DNA from: Patescibacteria group bacterium
GTDB taxonomy: Bacteria; Patescibacteriota; Patescibacteriia; SG8-24
Reading direction: 5' to 3'
DNA: 35,561 nucleotides
Assembly (NCBI GenBank): GCA_018813785.1
Contig: JAHJAU010000068.1
Span: 1-35,561, forward strand
Below, one piece after another: positions 15,145-23,410 of this stretch. The position numbers and the translations under genes were made by a program. How positions within the stretch are numbered: position 1 is the first letter of the stretch; each line of letters starts with the position of its first letter. The notes beneath the pieces were generated by a model. That model had not been told where the DNA came from. It did no database searches and worked only from the letters and a program-made list of their open reading frames with translations.

Positions 15145-15172
15145 AGAAAAACGCCCTCAGGGGCGTTTTTCT
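15145..15172. terminator. bidirectional terminator between DUF5679 gene and gatB
   Basis: AGAAAAACGCCC / GGGCGTTTTTCT with a TCAG loop; T runs on both strands serve the two converging genes. Confidence 0.9.
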
Positions 15173-15245
15173 ATTAGAAAAGTGATGGGTGATTTTAGAG
15201 CAAGAGCTGTCTAGTAATTTTAGCGTCGTCTGTAGTTTGAATTTA

Positions 15246-16781
15246 TTACATTTTTCCTAATTCTTCTTCGAGTAAGCGTCGTGCCTCTTCAGGTGGTGCT
15301 TTGCCGCGCGAAACCTTCATTACTTGACCGACTAAAAATTGTACAGCCGTAGTCTTACCTTTTCGCCAATCTTCGACCGCCGGAGGATTATCAGTTAAAA
15401 CTTGTTTAACTATTTTATCTAGCTTACTCAAATCATTCATTTGACCGAGATTTTTTTCTTCCATGATTATTGATGGATCGGCACCAGCTTGAGTCATTTC
15501 ATTTAAAATAATCAGAGCATTCGGTCCGGTTACTTTATTCGTTTGCACCATGGTTAACAGCTCGGCAAAATTTTCTGGTGTGATTTTGACTGTTCTGATG
15601 TCCAGCTTATGTTCGGTCATTACTCCGACCAATTTGGTGAGTAACCAGCCCGAGACTAGCTTAGCTCGACGCTCTGGAGTTAATGGTTCGATATTGGGAT
15701 CGGCACTAGCAACACTCGAAGTCCACTCATCAAGCTCACTAAACACTCGCTCGGCAAAATCTGCCAGTTCTTTTTGTTCGCACATGGTTTTCGCTTCGGC
15801 TCGTGATAGATTGTACTGCTCCATAAATCTGAGTCGGCGCGCTTCTGGTAATTCACTGATTGAAATTTGCTCGCGTATTTCAGTGAGATCCATGGGGGGC
15901 AGATCTGGCTCAGGGAAGTAACGATAATCACTCGATCCTTCCTTGGTGCGTTGCTCAATTGTTACACCGCGTGCATCATCCCAGCCACGAGTAGATTGTA
16001 TGGCCGGCGGTTTTCCATCCAGCCATAATTTGGTCTGTCGTTTGATTTCATATTCAAGTGCCCGTTCAACCGCCCGAAAAGAATTGAGATTTTTGAGTTC
16101 GGTTTTAGGACTAAATTGTTTCACCCAGTCTTCATTGAGTGGATTATCCGGAACTTCGCGTAAAGATATATTCGCATCACAGCGCATATTTCCCTTTTCC
16201 ATGTCCGCATCAGACACATTAAGATAACGAAGCATCAGCCGCAATTCCTGCAAAAAAGCTTTAGCTTCAGCCGGAGAGCGTAGATCGGGCTCAGTAACAA
16301 TTTCTACCAGTGGCGTGCCACCACGATTGTAATCAACAAGTGATACTTTACCGTCGCCGGTGCCCGAATGTTGCAGTTTGGCCGCGTCCTCTTCAAGGTG
16401 GACGCGAGTGATGCCAACACGAAATTCACGTTCGTCGTCTTGACTCTCATTGATCCGCAAGATTAGTTCGCCGCGCTCGGCAATGGGCAGATCAAATTGT
16501 GAAATTTGATAACCCTTCGGTAGATCTGGATAGAAATAATTTTTTCGGTCAAATTTGGAGCGAGTCGCTAATTGAGAACCTAAAGCCTTGGCAATTTTAA
16601 GCCCGTTCATTACTGCTGAGCGATTGATATTAGGCAGGGTTCCGGGGTGGCCAACACACGTTGGACAGATGTTGGTGTTCGGCGGATCGAGTTCGCCTCG
16701 ATTCGGGCAAGCACAAAACATCTTAGTGTGAGTTTTAAGTTGAGCATGAATTTCTAGTCCGATGACCGGTTCTAGTCGCAT
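15246..16781 (-). CDS. gatB: Asp-tRNA(Asn)/Glu-tRNA(Gln) amidotransferase subunit B
   Basis: 511 residues. GatB is the kinase and tRNA-binding subunit of GatCAB, which converts mischarged Glu-tRNA(Gln) or Asp-tRNA(Asn). Visible: VIGLEIHAQLKT at the start, zinc ligands C23, C25, C39, C42 (FCACP...CPTCVGHPG), RKNYFYPDLPKGYQISQFD, HLEEDAAKL, VDYNRGGTPLVEIVTEPDL, KGNMRCDANISLR and YRYFPEPDLPP, then the helical and YqeY-like tail. gatA and gatC are not in this window. Starts at ATG 16781 with no Shine-Dalgarno; the gene appears to be monocistronic. Confidence 0.97.
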   Translation of the reverse strand: MRLEPVIGLEIHAQLKTHTKMFCACPNRGELDPPNTNICPTCVGHPGTLPNINRSAVMNGLKIAKALGSQLATRSKFDRKNYFYPDLPKGYQISQFDLPIAERGELILRINESQDDEREFRVGITRVHLEEDAAKLQHSGTGDGKVSLVDYNRGGTPLVEIVTEPDLRSPAEAKAFLQELRLMLRYLNVSDADMEKGNMRCDANISLREVPDNPLNEDWVKQFSPKTELKNLNSFRAVERALEYEIKRQTKLWLDGKPPAIQSTRGWDDARGVTIEQRTKEGSSDYRYFPEPDLPPMDLTEIREQISISELPEARRLRFMEQYNLSRAEAKTMCEQKELADFAERVFSELDEWTSSVASADPNIEPLTPERRAKLVSGWLLTKLVGVMTEHKLDIRTVKITPENFAELLTMVQTNKVTGPNALIILNEMTQAGADPSIIMEEKNLGQMNDLSKLDKIVKQVLTDNPPAVEDWRKGKTTAVQFLVGQVMKVSRGKAPPEEARRLLEEELGKM

Positions 16782-16907
16782 ATTATCAATAATTAAACAG
16801 ATTACTTGTTTGATTAGGATTGCATTTTGGGCTCAGTATTTCAAGTTTGAGAAGGAGAGACACCTGAATATTTAATCCCCACTTAATTTATTGGCTTGAT
16901 TCAATCT

Positions 16908-16932
16908 AAAAACCGAACCCAGGTTCGGCTTT
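16908..16932 (-). terminator. intrinsic terminator of the membrane protein gene at 16951
   Basis: CCGAACC / GGTTCGG stem 20 bp past the stop, followed on the minus strand by TTTTT. Confidence 0.8.
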
Positions 16933-16950
16933 TGATTACTATAAAATCAA

Positions 16951-17712
16951 CTAACCTTTTCTTTTTAAATCCAACCACAGGGCGATATCTGCTCCAAGCA
17001 CCAAAGCCATGGCAAAGCCTTTGGTGGTTTGTGGCACAATCGCCGTGATCAGGGTGTGAGTGCGTGACAATTGACTGGCGTCTGGTAATTGACCAAAAAA
17101 CATTCGAATGTCGCCGAGCACTCCACCTAGAAGTAGATAGATCAGAGAATCGGCCAAGGAGGCAGCCACACTGAAGAATAACAAGGGGATCAAAACACGC
17201 AGAAAAACTTCCCACCAGCGACCGGTGACCAAATTGCGACTAGCCGCCAGAGCTGAAGTACCACCAATATTGTCCAGCACGGTGTGATAAGCCGAAAATT
17301 TAAACCAAATAAAAAAGATCAGCGCTGGAATAACAAGCAGAAAAAATCCAAAAAAGATAGCTAGGCTGGTTAAAATTGATACCCAAAGCAATGGCAGGAG
17401 ACGATGAAAGCCATGATGCAGTGAGTCGCGGACATCAATGATTTTTGTGTTGGCTAAGCCCTTGGCCGTGATGTCAATCATAGCCGCAGTTACTGCCAGG
17501 AAAGCCAGTGATGCCGGAATAGACAACATGACGAACATCATCAGCTGTTCAACTTTATTTTGTACTACGGATTGCAGCAAAACTAACAAAGTCCACTGTA
17601 GAACACTCAAAACCACAATCCAGACCACCATTTCGGCGTAGGCCCGGAAATTTTTACGAAAGTTTTTCCAGGAGACAGCAATTAGATCAGCTGGACCAAT
17701 AAGTTGAGACAT
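16951..17712 (-). CDS. polytopic membrane protein, function unknown
   Basis: 253 residues with about six hydrophobic segments (roughly 28-46, 57-77, 108-134, 160-182 and the C-terminal 225-245). The region FFLLVIPALIFFIWFKFSAY, then ALAASRNLVTGRWW, resembles the PG-I..W....A...ALRRS..L.KG.WW block seen in glycerophosphoryl-diester-phosphodiesterase membrane domains and YciC-like proteins. That is a loose similarity, so no function is assigned. ATG 17712 has no Shine-Dalgarno. It follows tmk on the same strand, but tmk has its own terminator. Its own terminator is at 16908. Confidence 0.75.
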   Translation of the reverse strand: MSQLIGPADLIAVSWKNFRKNFRAYAEMVVWIVVLSVLQWTLLVLLQSVVQNKVEQLMMFVMLSIPASLAFLAVTAAMIDITAKGLANTKIIDVRDSLHHGFHRLLPLLWVSILTSLAIFFGFFLLVIPALIFFIWFKFSAYHTVLDNIGGTSALAASRNLVTGRWWEVFLRVLIPLLFFSVAASLADSLIYLLLGGVLGDIRMFFGQLPDASQLSRTHTLITAIVPQTTKGFAMALVLGADIALWLDLKRKG

Positions 17713-17833
17713 GTGAGTAACGGTTGATTAGAGGAATCTTAGTTCAGGAGATCAGACGATATTTGGCCAAGATTCTTATTAATGTCAGCAGTATATCATT
17801 TTTGAGTTGGGTCGCGAAGACAGGACTCGATAA

Positions 17834-17856
17834 CAAAAAAGAGCCGAGCCGGCTCT
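17834..17856 (-). terminator. intrinsic terminator of thyX-tmk
   Basis: AGAGCC / GGCTCT stem with GAGCC loop just after the tmk stop, then a T run on the minus strand. Confidence 0.85.
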
Positions 17857-17862
17857 CTGTCT

Positions 17863-18561
17863 TTACTTTACGATTGTCGTGGTGGTTTGTTCGGCTGGCT
17901 GGAGTAGGGGAGTCACAGCCGCCCAAGTCAATTCATGAATAGCTTCACGGGTCAGCAAATTTCCTTTCGGAGCACATTCGATTAATGTGTAGCCGGTGAA
18001 GTTTTGTGTGATCTCCAGATAGGTGCGTTCAGCCGCTCGAAGATGATCAGGATCAGCCTCATGGGCATCTTTAGTCTGACCACGATTCTCAATGAGCTGA
18101 AGAGTGGTTTCAGCCGGTACGTGCAAAATGATATTACGATCCGGCTTGGGAATTCCGAACAAGCCAAACTCCAGCTCCATAACCCAACGATAATAGTTGA
18201 ATCGTTCGGTGGCGTCTCTGAGTTTACTGCCCTGGTGACCCAAGTTCGAGGCAACATAACGATCGCAAACTACATGTCGTCCAAATGCGAGTTCAGCCCG
18301 AATTTTATGACTGATAGCGTATCGATCCACGGCGTAAAATATGGATGCGCGATAAGGGCCGACTTCTTCAGGTGTACCATATTTTCCGGCCAGGTACTCC
18401 TCAACCATTCCGGCACTTTTTTGACCGTATTGCGGAAAGGCAAAGGTGACAACCGGAAGATGAAGAGCTTGTAGTCGTTTGACCAGCAAGTCAGCCTGAG
18501 TCTGCTTACCTGATCCATCCGTACCTTCAATGACAATGAACTTTCCGTGTTGAGTAGCCAT
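17863..18561 (-). CDS. tmk: thymidylate kinase
   Basis: 232 residues. It phosphorylates dTMP to dTDP with ATP. The P-loop IEGTDGSGKQTQ lies at 11-22, followed by the family's DRYVASNLGHQGSK block (dTMP-binding DR(Y/W)..S) and a lid region RGQTKDAHEAD. The protein is somewhat longer than typical bacterial Tmk (about 210). It begins 26 bp after thyX, the enzyme that makes its substrate, so the two form an operon. It is the only recognised core gene here with a strong ribosome binding site (AGGAGG six bases before ATG), consistent with independent loading of ribosomes inside an operon. Confidence 0.95.
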   Translation of the reverse strand: MATQHGKFIVIEGTDGSGKQTQADLLVKRLQALHLPVVTFAFPQYGQKSAGMVEEYLAGKYGTPEEVGPYRASIFYAVDRYAISHKIRAELAFGRHVVCDRYVASNLGHQGSKLRDATERFNYYRWVMELEFGLFGIPKPDRNIILHVPAETTLQLIENRGQTKDAHEADPDHLRAAERTYLEITQNFTGYTLIECAPKGNLLTREAIHELTWAAVTPLLQPAEQTTTTIVK

Positions 18562-18587
18562 GTTTCCTCCTGGGTTATTACGTGATT

Positions 18588-20264
18588 TTAAGCGTTATTT
18601 TTTTCTAAAGCTCTCTCTTTCACTCGTTGCTGCGCTTCTGAATCAGCCCGAGCCCATTGATAATCGTTATAATCAACGAATTTAATGGCTTCAGCCAACC
18701 AGGGTGAGCGTTGGCTTAGGGCTCGATGCATCTCTTGGCCAACTCGTCGATAACTGGCATGACCCTGCGGTATAGTACGTAGTTCTATTAAATGGAAAGC
18801 TTCGCGGTCATTAAGTCCCATCAACCAACGCACTTTATTACCATGTAGTGTAGCGTAGGAAGCCTCAGCCGGGAAGTTCGGCAGTAGTCGTTCGTATAAA
18901 GCCACAGCTCGTTCGTGGCATCTGTGAGCACGATCGGCGTAACCGGCGGCAATTAAATCTTCAGGCAGTGAGAAACCCAGCAATGGGGAGAATTTTTGGC
19001 GGAGCTGGGTGGTCATGCGGTGACGCATCAGATCTTTATAAGTACCGAAATCAGTGAGTAAATCGAAAATATGTGGATAGCCTGCTTCGAAAGCTCTTCC
19101 CGGTCGGTCGCGTCTAGTTTGACGATCTCCAATGTAAGCCTGGCTGATTTCCTGGCGCTGCTTTGGAGCCATGTCTCGGATGATCGTTCGAAGTTGGGCA
19201 AGTGATAATCGAGTATAAGGATAAAGCATGTGAGCCAATGTCAGTCCATCTGCCTCATCTTGCATTATGTCCTGGACAGATTCGCCCTGCATTAAACGCA
19301 GGGCTAGATATTGTTCACCACTATCGACGAGAGTGACATAACCTTTAGTTTCCGGTTCGACACCAGCAAGTAATCGATCAGCCAGAACATGCATTTGATT
19401 ACGAATCGTTATTTGATAATCATTGCATTTAGCGCGTTTTACATAGCGTGGCATGATTTGATCCAGCGCGCGGTGAGCCTGTTCGCCAAGTCGCTGAACT
19501 TCCGGAATGTCGCTGGTGTAGCAGTGTGAGATCAGTCCCTGAAAGAATCGTCCATTGCCAAAGATGCCAACATTAGTCTTGGTTGATAGCGGTAAAAGAT
19601 AGCGCAGAGTGTCGCAAGCCTTAGTGCGAATGTCCATTTTATAAGTTCGCTGGAAGGCCTTGATATCATTGTTGTCTGTCAATTCAGTCAGATGTTCTTT
19701 ATGTCCATCGCCGTTAATATCATATTCAGCCAGCTCGACCGGTTTCAGTTTGCGATAATATTGTTGCATCGGCTCGACCAGGTCAGCATAAGTCGAGAAA
19801 ATAAAATCCATGGTTTCGATATAGGTGCTGGCATGTTCGGAATTCATGATTTCCGGCGGCCGAACATACATCCAATGACCGTTGTTGTCACGCTGATCAT
19901 AAAAGACATATCGGGTTGATTGTTCAATGGGTGAACCACCGATGCGTCGATCCTCGATCTCTTTGGTGGCGATCATTGAAATTTCTTCGAATGAAACATG
20001 AGCACCTTCAAGTTCACCGACCGAATCATCACCAAAAGCGATTAAAACTCGTTCGATCAAATCCTGGGCTCGCGCCGCATCGATGTTTCCTTCGCTGATG
20101 AATTCTTTTAAGAGTGTATCGCGAAAGCCGCCCGGAGCCCGGCTATAACGGGCATAGATCGCGCCCACCAAACCTGGCATATTGCGTACCGCAAAGACAT
20201 TGTCATCAACCGAAGTGACATATTTTTCCAGTAATTTTTTTTCTTCCGGGGTGAAGTTGGGCAT
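18588..20264 (-). CDS. thyX: tandem-domain FAD-dependent thymidylate synthase
   Basis: 558 residues, about twice the length of standard ThyX, which makes dTMP from dUMP with FAD, NADPH and methylene-folate. Two ThyX-like halves are visible. The first has RRIGGSPIEQSTRYV at 106-120, which keeps the S..EQS.RY half of the signature RHRxxSxNExSxRY but not its RHR. The second has RHRMTTQLRQKFS at 414-426, which keeps RHR but not the S.RY half, and ends with a REAFHLIELRTIPQGHASYR helix typical of the family end. The active site may therefore be formed between halves. Promoter at 20301-20328; no Shine-Dalgarno. tmk follows. Family sure; exact catalytic competence is not. Confidence 0.85.
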   Translation of the reverse strand: MPNFTPEEKKLLEKYVTSVDDNVFAVRNMPGLVGAIYARYSRAPGGFRDTLLKEFISEGNIDAARAQDLIERVLIAFGDDSVGELEGAHVSFEEISMIATKEIEDRRIGGSPIEQSTRYVFYDQRDNNGHWMYVRPPEIMNSEHASTYIETMDFIFSTYADLVEPMQQYYRKLKPVELAEYDINGDGHKEHLTELTDNNDIKAFQRTYKMDIRTKACDTLRYLLPLSTKTNVGIFGNGRFFQGLISHCYTSDIPEVQRLGEQAHRALDQIMPRYVKRAKCNDYQITIRNQMHVLADRLLAGVEPETKGYVTLVDSGEQYLALRLMQGESVQDIMQDEADGLTLAHMLYPYTRLSLAQLRTIIRDMAPKQRQEISQAYIGDRQTRRDRPGRAFEAGYPHIFDLLTDFGTYKDLMRHRMTTQLRQKFSPLLGFSLPEDLIAAGYADRAHRCHERAVALYERLLPNFPAEASYATLHGNKVRWLMGLNDREAFHLIELRTIPQGHASYRRVGQEMHRALSQRSPWLAEAIKFVDYNDYQWARADSEAQQRVKERALEKNNA

Positions 20265-20300
20265 ATGTCGGTTGGCGATGGTTATTAGTTGACTGCGACC

Positions 20301-20328
20301 AGTTTAGCACTCGAGGCTGGGTAAGCAA
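20301..20328 (-). promoter_or_regulatory. promoter of thyX-tmk
   Basis: Minus strand: TTGCTT (20328-20323), 16 bp ending TGC, TAAACT (20306-20301). A perfect DnaA-type nonamer TTATCCACA lies at 20346-20354, between this promoter and gmk. Confidence 0.5.
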
Positions 20329-20405
20329 CGGTAATTTAGCGTAGTTTATCCACAAAAATGCTGGAGATTACTTTTTTTATCTGGTTTTGGTAGGGTAGAA
20401 GCACT

Positions 20406-20996
20406 ATGAGTAAAGGTTTGTGTGTCGTTATTACCGGGTCATCCGGTGCCGGTAAGACGTCGGTTGTCCGTCGTCTACTAAAGCAAATTTCGGGTTCGGC
20501 GCGGTTGATTACAACCACATCCCGAGAGCTGCGGCCAGAAGAAGTTAATGGCGTGGACTATAATTTTGTCTCGCGTCAGCAATTTGAGAAACTGGTTAAG
20601 CAGGGAAAGTTCCTTGAATGGGAAGAGAATTACGGTAATTTGTATGGCTCAGAACGAGCTGTGCTCGAGCAAATGCTAGAGCGGCATTCAGTAGTTCTGG
20701 TTACGCTTGATGTTCGTGGTGCCAAGTCGTATCAGAAGGTCTACCCTAGCGCTATTATTGTAGCTTTGTCTGTTCCAGTAGATCAGATTTTGGAGCGTAT
20801 TACTGCTCGGGCACCGATCGATTCGGCTGAGCTTGAGCGACGTATTGAGGCAGTGACCAGAGAGCAGGCTGAAATTGATACGTTTGATTTTATTGTGGAA
20901 AATCGAGCTGGTCAACTGGAAACAAAAACCGTCCCACGCACTGAGAAGATCATCCTTAACGAGCTGACCAAGCGTCAATCATCGACCAGAGCGTAA
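20406..20996 (+). CDS. gmk: guanylate kinase
   Basis: 196 residues, normal length. It converts GMP to GDP. P-loop ITGSSGAGKTSVVRRL at residues 9-24; TTTSRELRPEEVNGVDYNFVS is the GMP-binding block (SRxxRxxExxGxDYxFV); GKFLEWEENYGNLYGS and the DVRGAKSYQKVYP strand also fit. Divergent from thyX across a 141-bp gap. No clear ribosome binding site before ATG 20406. A terminator-like hairpin follows at 21014. Confidence 0.96.
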   Translation: MSKGLCVVITGSSGAGKTSVVRRLLKQISGSARLITTTSRELRPEEVNGVDYNFVSRQQFEKLVKQGKFLEWEENYGNLYGSERAVLEQMLERHSVVLVTLDVRGAKSYQKVYPSAIIVALSVPVDQILERITARAPIDSAELERRIEAVTREQAEIDTFDFIVENRAGQLETKTVPRTEKIILNELTKRQSSTRA

Positions 20997-21013
20997 GGTC
21001 AGAAACCACAAAT

Positions 21014-21041
21014 AAAGAGGCTTTTCATCAGTCTCTTTTTT
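21014..21041 (+). terminator. terminator after gmk
   Basis: AAAGAG / CTCTTT stem with a long loop, then a T run. Stem is short, so moderate confidence. Confidence 0.6.
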
Positions 21042-21102
21042 AATTCAACTGCGCGGCGGTGAAATTTTAAGCGTGATAACCCGAAGATTAGTTTTGCTGA
21101 AT

Positions 21103-21125
21103 ATAAAATCACCGGCATGAGCCGG
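21103..21125 (-). terminator. terminator after dut
   Basis: CCGGC / GCCGG stem with ATGA loop, followed on the minus strand by GATTTTAT, 37 bp past the dut stop. Confidence 0.6.
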
Positions 21126-21161
21126 CGGCCAGGTTTTGATTCTCTGTTCTGAATATTAATG

Positions 21162-21590
21162 TCAACCAGTACTACCAAAGCCACCTCGATTTTTGGCTGT
21201 AGCCAGTTCGTGCTCCACCAGTTCAATCCGGGCAATCGGAACGATCAAGGCCTGAGCAATGCGCTCGCCGCGTTCAACAGTGACCATCACGTCAGTATAG
21301 TTGAATAGTTGTGCCAGTAGTTCATCTTTTGGGCCACGATAATCTTGATCGATGATACCGATGCCATGTGGTACAGATAATCCTTTTTTCTTTGGTGTGG
21401 AAGATCGTGCAGCGATAATCAACGCATAACCCGGAGGAATCTGGACGATTAGATTTGTTGGAATAAGGGCAATGGTTTGTGGTTCTATTACAACCGTTTC
21501 GCGCGCGTATAAATCAAAAGCAACTGCGCCAGCAGTTTCGTATTTAGGGAGAGGTAGTGATTTGTCGATGCGAGTGACGGGTAGCTGCAT
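21162..21590 (-). CDS. dut: dUTP diphosphatase
   Basis: 142 residues, a trimeric all-beta dUTPase by length. It hydrolyses dUTP to dUMP, the substrate of ThyX, and keeps uracil out of DNA. All five motifs are seen: AFDLYA (1), ARSST (2), GIIDQDYRGP (3, with the catalytic Asp), RIAQALIVP (4) and NRGGFGSTG (5, the flexible C-terminal arm). Close to thyX-tmk, so dTTP synthesis genes cluster loosely. It appears to have its own promoter with an overlapping palindrome (21609-21641). ATG 21590 has no Shine-Dalgarno. Confidence 0.96.
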   Translation of the reverse strand: MQLPVTRIDKSLPLPKYETAGAVAFDLYARETVVIEPQTIALIPTNLIVQIPPGYALIIAARSSTPKKKGLSVPHGIGIIDQDYRGPKDELLAQLFNYTDVMVTVERGERIAQALIVPIARIELVEHELATAKNRGGFGSTG

Positions 21591-21608
21591 ATAAGATGAA
21601 GGCGCGGG

Positions 21609-21641
21609 AGTATAACCAACTTAGGAATTCATCATGAATTC
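21609..21641 (-). promoter_or_regulatory. dut promoter -10 with overlapping palindrome, possible operator
   Basis: TATACT lies at 21614-21609 on the minus strand. A perfect 8-bp palindrome GAATTCAT / ATGAATTC with a one-base centre occupies 21625-21641, where the -35 would fall; no consensus -35 is present. This is the layout of a repressor or activator site. It could alternatively be the end hairpin of the upstream gene, though no T run follows. Confidence 0.45.
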
Positions 21642-21652
21642 TATATCCGATT

Positions 21653-22045
21653 TTACATTATTCCGGTTGCTTCGCCTATGGCATCGATAATGAATCGAGC
21701 CGCTGAAAATGAGATCAGCATGATAAACAAACCAATAACGGCATTTTTGATGCCAGCAACTGCTTCTTCGCGTTTTTCTTCATTCCCACCATGAGTCATG
21801 TATTTAAAGCCCGACCACAAGATGATTAACATCAACAGAAAACCCATCAAGCCAATAAATATTTGAATCAGCTGAGCCACAATTTCACGGATGTCTTTGT
21901 CAGGCAAACCAAGAGTTTCAGCGTAGGGCATTCCGATGTCAACCTGGGCAATCGCCGGTAGAGCCCAAAATAAACAAACCGCAAAACTGGTTGCTGAGGC
22001 AACCAGTATTTTTGTGGATAAACAGTTTAACGGTTTTTCAGTCAT
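21653..22045 (-). CDS. VirB2/TrbC-like small membrane protein
   Basis: 130 residues from ATG 22045 (TTG 22060 would add five). A signal peptide ending ALPAIA (about residues 12-33) is followed by DIREIVAQLIQIFIGLMGFL with a membrane segment, a short basic/polar loop GFKYMTHGGNEEKREEAVAG, and a second membrane segment. This two-helix layout, with a glycine-rich loop and the KR.EA..GI.NA.IGL block, is typical of VirB2/TrbC pilin-like proteins, which are common in CPR genomes. It starts 15 bp after rplA and so is probably expressed with the ribosomal genes, an unexpected partner. Pilin function is an inference. Confidence 0.7.
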   Translation of the reverse strand: MTEKPLNCLSTKILVASATSFAVCLFWALPAIAQVDIGMPYAETLGLPDKDIREIVAQLIQIFIGLMGFLLMLIILWSGFKYMTHGGNEEKREEAVAGIKNAVIGLFIMLISFSAARFIIDAIGEATGIM

Positions 22046-22060
22046 TATTTTACAGTCCAA

Positions 22061-22744
22061 TCATCTGGCAACTTTGATGCTCGGCCCCATGGTCGAGGTG
22101 ATAAATACGTTCTTAATATAGTTACCCTTGGAAGACGAAGGCTTGGCTTTCTTTAAAGCCTCCATTAAGGTCTCAAAGTTTTCGCTCAGTTTAGCTTCAC
22201 CGAATGAGGCGCGACCAATTACCTGATGAATATTAGCCGTGTCATCGTTTTTGAAAGCCACCTTGCCGCGCTTCATAGCTTCAATAGTTTTGCCGATGTT
22301 TGGTGTGACTGTCTCATTCTTTGGACTTGGCATTAAACCACGAGGTCCAAGTATTTTTGCGATTTTGGCCAGCTTCGGCATCATATCCGGAGTGGCGACA
22401 GCCACATCGAAATCACATTTGCTGGTTTTGGCAATTTCCGCGATTAATTCCTCACCACCAATTAATTCAGCCCCAGCTTTCTGAGCCTCTTTTTCTTGAT
22501 CAGGTGTGCTGACGAAAGCTGCCACCTTTTTTGTCTTACCAGTTCCATGAGGCAGGGTGACAGTGGAGCGCACCTGCTGATCACCCTTTTTGGGATCAAT
22601 ACCCAGGCACACGTGCACCTCGATTGAAGAATCAAACTTGGTGTTTGAAGTTTTTACAGCCAGAGCGATCGCCTCAGCCAGCTCATAAGTTTTTTTGTTA
22701 TCGAAAGAGGATTTGAGTTCGTTATAGCGTTTACCGTGTTTCAT
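22061..22744 (-). CDS. rplA: 50S ribosomal protein L1
   Basis: 227 residues from ATG 22744. L1 forms the mobile stalk near the E site and often represses its own operon. MKHGKRYNEL, EVHVCLGIDPKKGDQQVRST, VTLPHGTGK, KILGPRGLMPSPKNETVT and KGNYIKNVFITSTMGPSIKV are all family blocks. An upstream GTG (22780) opens a 12-residue extension that L1 does not have, so 22744 is used; no Shine-Dalgarno. It lies 74 bp after rplK in the same operon. rplJ and rplL, the usual next genes, are absent and replaced by a VirB2-like gene. Confidence 0.97.
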   Translation of the reverse strand: MKHGKRYNELKSSFDNKKTYELAEAIALAVKTSNTKFDSSIEVHVCLGIDPKKGDQQVRSTVTLPHGTGKTKKVAAFVSTPDQEKEAQKAGAELIGGEELIAEIAKTSKCDFDVAVATPDMMPKLAKIAKILGPRGLMPSPKNETVTPNIGKTIEAMKRGKVAFKNDDTANIHQVIGRASFGEAKLSENFETLMEALKKAKPSSSKGNYIKNVFITSTMGPSIKVAR

Positions 22745-22818
22745 ATGATTGTGGTTCAGGCGAGCCCAAGGCTCTCCCACATTTAGATAATTATTCGAAT
22801 TAAATTAATCGTCTGTTT

Positions 22819-23250
22819 TTAATCAACAACCTCTAATCCCATTTGCCGAGCCGTACCCTCGATAGTTCGCATGGCTGAGTCAATATCCCGAGTGTTAAGA
22901 TCCGGCATTTTCTTTTCAGCAATTTCTCGCACTTGAGCTTTGGTAACTTGGCCGCATTTTTCGGCCAGTGGTTTGCCCGAGCCTTTCTTGATTCCCGCGG
23001 CCTTTATCAGTAATTGTGCCGCTGGTGGGGTTTTCAGAACAAAACTATAGGATCGATCTTCATAAACATTGATGACACAAGGAATGATGTCACCACCCAG
23101 TTGCTGGGTTGCCGCGTTGAATTTCTGACAGAATTCCGCGATGTTCAGACCGTGCTGACCGAGAGCCGGACCCACGGGCGGCGCTGGATTGGCCTGACCG
23201 GCCGGAATCTGTAACTTAATCTGTGTTTTGAGTTTTTTCTTGCTAGCCAT
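22819..23250 (-). CDS. rplK: 50S ribosomal protein L11
   Basis: 143 residues, normal length. It binds the GTPase-associated region of 23S r[30 protein letters not shown] is the invariant N-terminal block; [19 protein letters not shown] and the C-terminal [14 protein letters not shown] also match. First gene of rplK-rplA, with its own promoter (23339-23367) and a GC-rich leader of about 80 nt. ATG 23250 has no Shine-Dalgarno. Confidence 0.98.
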   Translation of the reverse strand: MASKKKLKTQIKLQIPAGQANPAPPVGPALGQHGLNIAEFCQKFNAATQQLGGDIIPCVINVYEDRSYSFVLKTPPAAQLLIKAAGIKKGSGKPLAEKCGQVTKAQVREIAEKKMPDLNTRDIDSAMRTIEGTARQMGLEVVD

Positions 23251-23283
23251 AATGATTAGTTGAATTGGAAAAGGGGCCAGATT

Positions 23284-23327
23284 GCCCGACGGGCGGAGAG
23301 AAGCGGCCTGAGTCCCAGACCCTCCGC
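23284..23327 (-). promoter_or_regulatory. structured leader of rplK-rplA
   Basis: Between the promoter and rplK the RNA can form GCGGAG/CTCCGC (23293-23327) and GCCC/GGGC (23284-23294). GC content is far above the flanks. Since L1 often binds such a leader to control L11-L1 synthesis, autogenous control is a reasonable guess, but no specific L1 site is identified. Confidence 0.4.
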
Positions 23328-23338
23328 TTGCTGTGCGA

Positions 23339-23367
23339 AGGTTACAGCAAAATTAGTCCCTTTGCAA
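23339..23367 (-). promoter_or_regulatory. promoter of rplK-rplA
   Basis: Minus strand: TTGCAA (23367-23362), 17-bp spacer, TAACCT (23344-23339). Confidence 0.55.
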
Positions 23368-23410
23368 GGGGTAGAGTCTTTGATTTCAGTTAGGAGATCA
23401 GATGAATAAA

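Noticed and set aside
17982-18536. Several open frames antisense or shifted within tmk
   Set aside because: They are shadows of tmk, whose P-loop and DRY motifs fix the real frame.
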